Positions 1 to 5,730 of a DNA stretch of 39,629 nucleotides are shown here, piece after piece. This stretch comes from Chloroflexota bacterium (GTDB taxonomy: Bacteria; Chloroflexota; Anaerolineae; Anaerolineales; Villigracilaceae): assembly GCA_016235425.1 (NCBI GenBank), contig JACRLC010000007.1, positions 1 through 39,629 of the forward strand, given 5' to 3'. Each line of letters opens with the position of its first letter. Positions within the stretch are counted from its first letter, which is position 1. The notes below the pieces were generated by a model, which saw nothing but the letters and a program-made list of their open reading frames with translations, ran no database searches and had not been told where the DNA came from. The position numbers were made by a program, and so were the translations under genes.

Positions 1-1
1 C

Positions 2-112
2 AACGGCTTTGCCGAAGGTGTCAATCTGAAAATCAAGATGCTCAACCGACGCGGCTATGGCTATCGCAATTTCGACTCCTTCCGTTTGCATGTCCTAGTC
101 AGTTTTGGCTAG
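2..112 (+). CDS. ISL3-type transposase, C-terminal end only (partial)
   Basis: The frame is open from the window edge and ends at TAG 110-112. It encodes 36 residues including N-G-F-A-E-G-V-N-L-K-I-K and R-R-G-Y-G-Y-R-N-F, the typical C-terminal tail of ISL3-family transposases (the segment after the last acidic residue of the DDE domain). The rest of the gene lies outside the window. The family call rests on recognising this tail only, so the subgroup is open. Just downstream, GAGAGCC at 131-137 resembles an ISL3 terminal inverted repeat. Confidence 0.75.
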   Translation, partial: NGFAEGVNLKIKMLNRRGYGYRNFDSFRLHVLVSFG

Positions 113-137
113 TTCTTACAGCAAAAACGGGAGAGCC
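113..137 (+). mobile_element. Probable right terminal inverted repeat of the ISL3 element
   Basis: Downstream of the transposase stop the sequence CGGGAGAGCC ends at 137. Its complement begins GGCTCTCCC, which fits the GGCTCTT-like tips known for ISL3 elements. The other end is outside the window, so the match cannot be confirmed. The next bases (AAAAAAAC) could be a target duplication. Confidence 0.45.
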
Positions 138-228
138 AAAAAAACATCCCGCATGTGGGACGTTTATAAAAAGAGGGTGGTAGGGTTTGACAGCATTGCC
201 CCCTAACGAACCGTTCCCTAAAGAGCCA

Positions 229-744
229 TTACGGGCCAGAGATTAGCAACTGGGCGTAGTTGGCCAGGGAGCGTTGGTACCTGGTCATATGGCGAGACAA
301 CGCTGCCAGGGCGAGCGAGACTGCCTCCCGTTCACGTCCCGTATCCACGAGAGCGAGAGCGAGGAAGGCACAGACCGCGTCGTCCAAATCACTGGACTCG
401 GCCTCCCGTTCGGCCGTCAACAAAGCAACGCTTTCTGATGCCTTGCCAATGTTACGCAGCGAACTAGCCATCTGGATCACAGCCCGACGCCGGCGTTCGC
501 CATGCAATCCGAGTTCGAGCGCCTGACGATACAGTGGTACTGCCAGATCGGAATGGCTGGTTGAGTCCAACGAGGCCGCTCGTTCGAATACCGCCACCGC
601 GCTGTCTGCGGGGATCTCGGCGGTGAGTTGTTCCATCCTGGTCAGGAATTCTTCTTCACTGTGATCATCAATGGATGCCCACAAATCCGATAATCGTTTT
701 TCCCATTCCATGGTTTCGGGAATATCTTTTCTGTCCTCTTTCAT
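229..744 (-). CDS. Tetratricopeptide-repeat protein (TPR_5-like)
   Basis: A 171-residue soluble protein with no signal peptide or membrane segment. The first ~50 residues are charged (W-E-K-R-L-S-D-L-W), followed by paired helices with the alanine/leucine spacing of TPR units, such as L-A-V-P-L-Y-R-Q-A-L-E-L-G-L and A-F-L-A-L-A-L-V-D-T-G-R-E-R-E-A. Small proteins of this build belong to the TPR_5 group, presumed protein-interaction modules of unknown partner. I chose ATG 744 because GGAAAGG lies about 6 bases upstream; ATG 759 would extend it by five residues. It is the first of a row of short minus-strand genes with no operon partner of related function. Confidence 0.75.
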   Translation of the reverse strand: MKEDRKDIPETMEWEKRLSDLWASIDDHSEEEFLTRMEQLTAEIPADSAVAVFERAASLDSTSHSDLAVPLYRQALELGLHGERRRRAVIQMASSLRNIGKASESVALLTAEREAESSDLDDAVCAFLALALVDTGREREAVSLALAALSRHMTRYQRSLANYAQLLISGP

Positions 745-821
745 TTTAGACCTTTCCAAGCAAGAAGTCTGACAGTTTGCGTACGCCCTCGCGCAATTTG
801 CCGAGGTATCGGCGGGGATCT

Positions 822-1618
822 CTACAGGGGCACTTCAAAAATTCTGGTCGTAAGGATGCCGTCCTGAATGGTGACCAATCGGTAATGGGGCGGTAAAAGA
901 CAGCCTAACGGTTCGTCCTGTAAAACAAATGGAAAAGCGGTGGAGCGCAAGCCAAAGATGGGAATATCATTGACGACTCTCTCATAGGTTGTGTGGACAT
1001 GGCCGCAAAATATACCAAGCACATTATGCCCAGTGGCAATTTCCCAGAACCGTGCAATGTCGTCTGCAATGAAATCATCAAGCCAGCGGCTCCCTATCGT
1101 AACCAAGTGGTGGTGCATTAGGATGACAGATGGCGCATCCGTTTCGAGGGATCGGGCGAGAAAATCCAGCATTTCAAGATGAGCAGTGGCTTTAGAGTGA
1201 GGTCCCCAATCTAGACAGATAAATTGAATTCCTTTGTGAGAGAAAGTCACATTCATCAAGGGCGCGGGCAGACTCTTCGGGAATAGACACTTGAAGAAAT
1301 TATTTCGGTCATCATGGTTGCCAGGCAACAGATACATTGGGAACTCGTAAAGTCCTTCAGCCGAAATGAACAGGGGACCCGGTATTTCGGATGATGTGTT
1401 GCGCGCACTAAGCATGTGAAGGAATGCCTGATACGCGACTTTGGCTGGTTTCTCTACAAGGTCGCCAGTAGAAATAATAAAATCGGCATGTTTCCCGACA
1501 TTTTGAGCAATATGCCGCAAGACAGTTCGAAGGCATGCCTGGTCGAAAAGCCATCGAATAACTCTGTCTCGGAATTTGTGAGATGATGATCTGTGATTTG
1601 AATGAAGGAAAAATTCAT
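822..1618 (-). pseudogene. Metallophosphoesterase (CpdA/Icc-like), one-base frameshift near 1529
   Basis: A calcineurin-type phosphoesterase in two frames. The first frame starts at ATG 1618 and gives M-N-F-S-F-I-Q-I-T-D-H-H-L, which carries the D-x-H metal motif. It runs to about 1530. After a one-base slip it continues as R-T-V-L-R-H-I-A-Q and holds the other motifs: G-D-L-V, P-G-N-H-D, a central M-H-H-H and G-H-V-H. The joined protein would be about 265 residues, normal for cyclic-nucleotide phosphodiesterase-like members of the family. Without the join the downstream part (TTG start at 1520) lacks the first metal ligand and is unlikely to work. Either a real inactivating indel or a sequencing/assembly error; the rest is well conserved, which favours a recent event or an error. 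Confidence 0.8.
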
Positions 1619-1635
1619 ATATACCGTCTTGAAGA

Positions 1636-2118
1636 TTAGATCAGCCCTGCCTTACTCAAGGGATTCTCGAAATGCACCAACTCATCCCAGTGATCGCAAA
1701 TGAGATTGCGTCTTTGCGTTCTGTTTACTATCTCCAGCTCGATCCCATCCGGGTCTTTGAAATAGATCGCATAATAATCCATGCCATAGTCGGGATATAG
1801 ACGCGGCTCGCTGACTTGTATCCCAAGCCTCCGTAAATCCTGGGCGATCCGATCAACCGTGTTTTTATCCGCAACCTGCAAGCGTACATGATGCAAGCCC
1901 GGCACGAGGGGGTTATGCGTTATGGATTTGGATGGAGCAGGCCGTATCGTGTATTGCGTCACACGATTGTAGTAATGGAAGTGAGGCTGCCCGCCGACAG
2001 GATTGGTGCCTTTGTGAAATCCAAGCAATTGCATTACGCCATCATAGAAGACCTCCGCTCGTTCCAGGTCAGAAACAGTGATGTAGATATGGTCAATTCC
2101 TAAAACTTCGTATGTCAT
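1636..2118 (-). CDS. VOC-family (glyoxalase/dioxygenase fold) protein
   Basis: A 160-residue vicinal-oxygen-chelate protein. The N-terminal beta-alpha-beta module has G-I-D-H-I-Y-I-T-V-S-D-L (His ligand of strand 1) and the C-terminal module has L-H-H-V-R-L-Q-V and D-P-D-G-I-E-L-E-I-V (Glu ligand). These positions match the metal ligands of glyoxalase I, fosfomycin-resistance and extradiol-type enzymes, but the substrate cannot be told. ATG 2118 follows AAGGTG at proper distance. It is a stand-alone gene in the row of small minus-strand genes; a second, distinct VOC gene is at 10.5 kb. Confidence 0.85.
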   Translation of the reverse strand: MTYEVLGIDHIYITVSDLERAEVFYDGVMQLLGFHKGTNPVGGQPHFHYYNRVTQYTIRPAPSKSITHNPLVPGLHHVRLQVADKNTVDRIAQDLRRLGIQVSEPRLYPDYGMDYYAIYFKDPDGIELEIVNRTQRRNLICDHWDELVHFENPLSKAGLI

Positions 2119-2157
2119 GGGTACACCTTCTTACTGCCGTTTTTGACAGAGCACGAT

Positions 2158-2330
2158 CATCCAGTTCCGTTAGTCTTAATTCCCAGTATCTCTTCGTCAT
2201 AAAACTCCCAGCCGCTCAGCGGCGGCGGGGTGATCCCTAATTGACCCAACATCGTGGCAATATGCGTCCGATGTTCATTACTGTGATAGATTGTTTGTAG
2301 CAGCATGATCGTTGGTGGAGGCTCAACCGC
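2158..2330 (-). pseudogene. DinB-family remnant (C-terminal third)
   Basis: Between the VOC and SET genes the minus strand encodes V-E-P-P-P-T-I-M-L-L-Q-T-I-Y-H-S-N-E-H-R-T-H-I, then M-L-G-Q-L-G-I-T-P-P-P-L-S-G-W, ending at TGA 2160-2158. This is the last helix of a DinB/YfiT-type four-helix bundle, including the H-x-x-x-H-R metal-binding signature. The family is usually about 150-170 residues. Here only some 50 remain, and the frame is closed by TAA just upstream. The other two metal-binding helices are missing, so it is a remnant. An ATG at 2306 exists, but a 48-residue product would not fold as a DinB protein. Confidence 0.65.
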
Positions 2331-2332
2331 AT

Positions 2333-2339
2333 GTTAGGC
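2333..2339 (-). other. Integron-like core site GCCTAAC after the SET gene
   Basis: On the minus strand GCCTAAC lies 19 bases after the SET stop codon and fits the R'' consensus RYYYAAC of attC sites. GTTGAGC (GTTRRRY) follows a few bases later. A 7-base match is weak alone; its value is that similar sites follow GrpB and the nucleotidyltransferase. No folded attC was computed. Confidence 0.3.
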
Positions 2340-2357
2340 CGCGTTATTTGCCGAGCT

Positions 2358-2894
2358 TCACTCATTCTTCATCAAGCGCGCAATGCGTGCATTTAAGAAT
2401 GGTGTGAAATGATCCCGATATCGCTCCTGTACTTCTTTCAACTTCCAGTCATTTCCGGTAATCACGCCGCGGCAGAACGGCGAGCCACAGCGACACGCGC
2501 TATCCATCACCCAGTCAGGTTGGGCGCTAAACAAGGCGTAGTCCACCGTGAGTTCTTCATCTGCCGCTATATCCCGCCGTGCCATGAGGGTGACTTCATC
2601 GGCCAGCCAGAGATTGGAATCACACGCGTGATTCATCGAGCCGAGCCGCTGTTGGGTGATTGCCGGGTGCTCCACCAAGTGCAGGTCTTCGTCGATCTGC
2701 ATGGCATTGAAGCGGCCTGTGATCTGTTGGAACGCACGTAACTCATCATCCGTCATGAGGTCGCCGCCGATGATTTCAATGGGTTCGCCTTGGCGGACGG
2801 GCTCGCGCGCAAAGATGCCCAGACCGTGAATATCAGATGGGCGAATGTCTTGGCGGGGATCAATCCAAGTTTCCAGTAGGTAGCGACGAGTCAT
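2358..2894 (-). CDS. SET-domain protein (protein lysine methyltransferase-like)
   Basis: A 178-residue protein that is almost only a SET domain. Visible motifs: G-L-G-I-F-A (SAM-binding N-flank), G-S-M-N-H-A-C-D-S-N (the N-H of the pseudoknot), E-E-L-T-V-D-Y (catalytic Tyr region) and a post-SET zinc cluster C-R-C-G-S-P-F-C-R-G followed by G-N-D-W. With the NH, the Tyr and the post-SET cysteines intact, a SAM-dependent lysine methyltransferase activity is plausible; the target is unknown. ATG 2894 is preferred, with GAAAGGGA upstream; an in-frame GTG at 2918 would add eight residues. Horizontally spread single-gene SET proteins are common in bacteria. Core-like sites on both sides suggest it may be a mobile cassette. 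Confidence 0.88.
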   Translation of the reverse strand: MTRRYLLETWIDPRQDIRPSDIHGLGIFAREPVRQGEPIEIIGGDLMTDDELRAFQQITGRFNAMQIDEDLHLVEHPAITQQRLGSMNHACDSNLWLADEVTLMARRDIAADEELTVDYALFSAQPDWVMDSACRCGSPFCRGVITGNDWKLKEVQERYRDHFTPFLNARIARLMKNE

Positions 2895-2939
2895 TTTGAG
2901 TACGTGTCCCTTTCTCACGCTATGGCACGCTGTGGGCGG

Positions 2940-2946
2940 CGTTGGG
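2940..2946 (-). other. Integron-like core site GCCCAAC between GrpB and SET genes
   Basis: The minus strand reads GCCCAAC here, matching RYYYAAC, 50 bases after the GrpB stop. I see no matching GTTRRRY before the SET start, so the site is incomplete or coincidental. Confidence 0.22.
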
Positions 2947-2995
2947 CGTAATGTGCTCCCGGTCGAATGGGGATTAGGTGTTACCGCTCTGCCTA

Positions 2996-3520
2996 TTACT
3001 GTTGCCCATTCATCTTTGCTTCTATGGCCTTGATGAATTCCGATTTGGCGTTAGCATAATCGCTAACTGTTTCGAACTCCCTCGTCGCCAGGTCCCGCTT
3101 TAGCCGCTCATAGGCCTCGCGTGCGTCAACATGGACACGCAGGTAGTCTCGGAAGGCTAGGTGCCGCTTCCACCAGTCACGGCCATGCTCGACCAGGTGA
3201 ATTTGATGCGTGCGATCACCATCCCTGCTGTCTTTGCGGAAATAGCGCCGGTAGGGCGTGTCTTTCTCGAAGGCCTTGACGTACTCGTAGCCGAGTCCGG
3301 TGATCGGCTCGATGCAATACCTGTCTGCCTCGGTGAGCGTACGCACCCCGATCAAGATGTCAATTACGGGTTTGGCGGCCAATCCGGGCACAGCCGTGCT
3401 GCCTATATGTTCGATTGCCGCAACGTAATCACCAATCGCAGTGAGTAGTTTTTTCTTTTCGATCTTGAACAATTCGGGCCATTCAGGATTGTAGTCAACG
3501 ATATTAATTCTTGCTGTCAC
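2996..3520 (-). CDS. GrpB-family nucleotidyltransferase-fold protein
   Basis: A 174-residue protein of the GrpB/dephospho-CoA-kinase-associated family (UPF0157). Hallmarks: V-D-Y-N-P-E-W-P near the start, I-E-H-I-G-S-T-A-V-P-G-L-A-A-K-P-V-I-D-I-L-I (G-S-T plus the D-I-L metal strand), Y-R-R-Y-F-R-K, and H-Q-I-H-L-V. The fold is that of nucleotidyltransferases; the biochemical role of most members is unknown. I chose GTG 3520 because GGAGAG lies 7-8 bases before it and the family begins at this point; the open frame runs further upstream to 3667, but that part has no family similarity. It lies alone between the SET and nucleotidyltransferase genes. Confidence 0.88.
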   Translation of the reverse strand: MTARINIVDYNPEWPELFKIEKKKLLTAIGDYVAAIEHIGSTAVPGLAAKPVIDILIGVRTLTEADRYCIEPITGLGYEYVKAFEKDTPYRRYFRKDSRDGDRTHQIHLVEHGRDWWKRHLAFRDYLRVHVDAREAYERLKRDLATREFETVSDYANAKSEFIKAIEAKMNGQQ

Positions 3521-3713
3521 GGGTAGCTCTCCTCTTCCGAAAGAAATGTAGGCATCATACGCGCCATTGTAAGTCCTTCGCTGATTGGAAGGTATAGCAC
3601 AGGAATCCCCGTATTGGTTGGGATGAAAGGTGACGCGATGGATGAAGCAGTCGGGGTTCCTGATCAAGAAGGCATTGGTTTACACAACTCGTCAGGCATC
3701 TGACGACCCAGGT

Positions 3714-3813
3714 TCCCAACCGATTTCCTGACTCCACCGCGAGCCTGCGCAATTGCCAGAAAAGCGTTACATACGCTCAGGGCGAAGCCCTGTCCGCTAC
3801 ACCGGTGTTGGGC
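3714..3813 (-). other. Candidate degenerate attC-like site after the nucleotidyltransferase gene
   Basis: Starting 13 bases after the stop codon, the minus strand has GCCCAAC (3813-3807, RYYYAAC) and, 100 bases on, GTTGGGA (3720-3714; consensus GTTRRRY, last base off). Between them is a hairpin CAGGGC-TTC-GCCCTG and the stretch CTTTTCTGG. The size suits attC sites (about 57-141 bases) and the ends are near complementary, but the inner L sites are not clear. The 306-base stretch 3521-3826 holds no gene that I can see. Confidence 0.3.
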
Positions 3814-3826
3814 ACTTTTTGCTCGA

Positions 3827-4363
3827 TCATGGTTGACCATCGTTCAAAACAAACTCATTGTATTCCTCGGGCATTTCGACGCCAAACTGCTTACAAAGTA
3901 ATTTGACGTCGCGATAATCATTCTCGTCCAGTTTATACCCGGTATGGAATTTCACCATCCACTCTGGGGTAATACACTTGACTGGATAACCGTTGATCGA
4001 ACCTGTTCCGTTCAATGAATCATAAGGATATTTGACTCCAAATACATTATTGCCTGCTTCGTCAAATGTACAGGAATGGAGGTCGAATAAGTGTCCTTGA
4101 CCGTCGCCGAGGACGAAGTTGCATTCCCAGGTATCATCGCGGGGAACCTCTTGGTAGCCTCTCGCTTCCAACAAAGCTCGTATTTTGGGTACATCTTTGT
4201 GCTTTACTGCCACATCCAAATCTTGATGCTTTCGAGTTTGCTTTCCAAGCAGAGCGTCAACTCCCCAGCCGCCATCGATGATGACATCAATATTGTTCTG
4301 TTGCAGGAGTTCCACGATCTTAATAACATCCTGCGGGGTCATCTCGGGATTGTCTTTTGTCAT
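3827..4363 (-). CDS. Lincosamide/aminoglycoside-type nucleotidyltransferase
   Basis: A 178-residue protein of the aminoglycoside-2''-adenylyltransferase family (PF10706), which includes Lnu(A)/LinB-like lincosamide enzymes and ANT(2'')-Ia. The nucleotide-binding site shows D-G-G-W-G-V-D-A-L-L-G and H-Q-D-L-D-V-A-V (the paired Asp that binds metal). A later D-L-H-S-C and the C-terminal W-M-V-K-F-H-T-G-Y also fit. The reaction would be AMP transfer from ATP to a hydroxyl of a small molecule, possibly an antibiotic, but many environmental members have no tested substrate, so it must not be read as a resistance gene. ATG 4363 has AAGGA 6 bases upstream. Single genes of this kind are classic cassette cargo. 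Confidence 0.82.
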   Translation of the reverse strand: MTKDNPEMTPQDVIKIVELLQQNNIDVIIDGGWGVDALLGKQTRKHQDLDVAVKHKDVPKIRALLEARGYQEVPRDDTWECNFVLGDGQGHLFDLHSCTFDEAGNNVFGVKYPYDSLNGTGSINGYPVKCITPEWMVKFHTGYKLDENDYRDVKLLCKQFGVEMPEEYNEFVLNDGQP

Positions 4364-4449
4364 TCTGTTCCTTGATTGTTTCAAAAGATCTTGATGAAGT
4401 AGGTTTCTTTAGCGCCCAATGCAGGGACAGGCCGCTGTTTTTGTATACG

Positions 4450-4620
4450 CTATCGGCGCTTTCCGGCTTCGAATGCTAGACGAAGTTCTTCGACTTTATC
4501 TTCGCCGAGTGACCGGCACACGATCGCGTAACTTTCAAAGTCCTTTGGACGCCAGGAAGTCTGTGGGACTTCATCAAGGAGGAAGGCCCAGTTCTTTTGA
4601 TGTGGCCAGGATTTCGTGGA
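4450..4620 (-). pseudogene. Unrecognised gene remnant (56 codons, no start)
   Basis: The 392-base stretch 4364-4755 contains no intact gene. On the minus strand a frame follows TGA 4623 and ends at TAG 4452-4450. It gives a protein-like composition: W-A-F-L-L-D-E-V, W-R-P-K-D-F-E-S-Y-A-I-V and L-G-E-D-K-V-E-E-L-R-L-A-F-E-A-G. It has no start codon or ribosome site, so it looks like the tail of a decayed gene. I do not recognise the family. Confidence 0.35.
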
Positions 4621-4755
4621 TCAGGGGAATATGTATCACGTTTATAGAACATCCCGATATTACAACGCAAAGTCAGAGTTTTGCCCCCCATATTTGGGGG
4701 TTTTTGGTGAGACGCAATTTTTCAGGCGGGCCGAGAAACCAAAAGAAGATGACCT

Positions 4756-5448
4756 TTATGCCGCAGCCGGTTTCTCTATTTTCCCCAAAACATAATCGGG
4801 CGGCAACGGCTCGACCTTCTGATCGGTCACCAGCGTAACATCCCCGCCCGATTTGAGATAAACCGATTTCTCTCCAGCGCCGATTCTCGCCTCCCAATAC
4901 CCGCCCAAGTCCTTGACTCGCAAACGGGCGCTGGTCAAATCTGCAACGTGAAAGCGCAGGTCACTGCCCGCTGAAAAAGTGACATCTTTGCCGATCATGG
5001 TCTGGCAGTCGATGTTCATTGTCCAGCCTGCCGAAGCATTCCCCAGACAATGGACATCCTGCAGGTTCAACTCGAAGCCGGCGTAAGCGTCCACCTGACC
5101 TTTGATATTCCGAGCGTCAATATCCTTGCCCGCGTACACTTTGACGTTGGAGCCAAACGGCACCAGCACTTCGCCACTGCCGCCGATCTGAACCTCAAGG
5201 ACATCGTCGGGTTGATCGTTTCCTTCCCGGTTGGGCTTTTTCAAGCGCACATCGAACAGCACATGCTCACCGATGGCGGCGCGGGCGCGCGCGATTTCTG
5301 CCTCACTGCGTTTTTCGACTTTCAGCCCCCACATCCCCTTGGTCTCTGCGGTGACCGTGTCGCTTTTGTGCCCTTTCACGGTGACACTGCCGCCCGCTTT
5401 GATAATCACGTTTGGGTTTGTCCCTGCAAGAATGGATCGTTGTGTCAT
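4756..5448 (-). CDS. Beta-rich hypothetical protein (DUF4097/bactofilin-like repeats)
   Basis: A 230-residue protein without signal peptide or membrane helix. It is made of short alternating strands: V-I-I-K-A-G-G-S-V-T-V-K-G, G-S-G-E-V-L-V-P-F-G-S-N-V-K-V-Y-A-G-K, D-A-R-N-I-K-G-Q-V-D-A-Y-A-G, C-L-G-N-A-S-A-G-W-T-M-N-I-D. This pattern suggests a right-handed beta-helix or a DUF4097-like adhesin-type sheet. The family is not certain and no active site is visible. ATG 5448 is used; the longer frame would need TTG at 5454. Its upstream region (5455-5729) has no gene, but two repeat elements. Confidence 0.6.
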   Translation of the reverse strand: MTQRSILAGTNPNVIIKAGGSVTVKGHKSDTVTAETKGMWGLKVEKRSEAEIARARAAIGEHVLFDVRLKKPNREGNDQPDDVLEVQIGGSGEVLVPFGSNVKVYAGKDIDARNIKGQVDAYAGFELNLQDVHCLGNASAGWTMNIDCQTMIGKDVTFSAGSDLRFHVADLTSARLRVKDLGGYWEARIGAGEKSVYLKSGGDVTLVTDQKVEPLPPDYVLGKIEKPAAA

Positions 5449-5520
5449 TTTCAAAATCCTGATTTATTGATTGGCCGCATTGTAGGGTGTTACCACAATT
5501 AAGCGTGGAGCTTTTTCCAG

Positions 5521-5609
5521 GCAAAACCTATCCGCGAATTTACGCTAATCTGCGCGAATTGGTTTGGAAATTAGCGAAAATTCGCGTGAATTCGCGGACA
5601 AAGAGCCTG
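5521..5609. repeat. Repeat family B, 89-base imperfect palindrome (GCGAATT type), intergenic copy
   Basis: Begins GCAAAACCTATCCGCGAATT and ends AATTCGCGGACAAAGAGCCTG-like; CCGCGAATT and AATTCGCGG close the two ends, with GCGCGAATTGGTT in the middle. A diverged copy of the same 89-base length disrupts recQ at 26630-26718. This copy is intergenic between the beta-rich protein gene and the LuxR-type regulator. Confidence 0.8.
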
Positions 5610-5694
5610 ATCACGTTTAAGTGCAGTCCTACCCATTGTAGTACCTGTCCAATTTTTGCGCTTCACCCACGCAGGGTGATTGGGTGGGTGATTG

Positions 5695-5730
5695 CACCCT
5701 CTCCCTTTGGGAGAGGGTTGGGGTGAGGGC
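5695..5730. repeat. Repeat family C (GAGAGGG hairpin) after the LuxR-type regulator
   Basis: CCCTCTCCC-TTT-GGGAGAGGG followed by TTGGGGTGAGGGC. The hairpin starts at the stop codon of the minus-strand regulator and could end its transcript, although the T-tract is poor. Related, larger copies lie at 16.99, 18.96 and 25.10 kb. Confidence 0.75.

Noticed and set aside
3555-3752. Small frame upstream of GrpB as a separate gene
   Set aside because: No start with a ribosome site, overlaps the GrpB leader and the attC-like segment.
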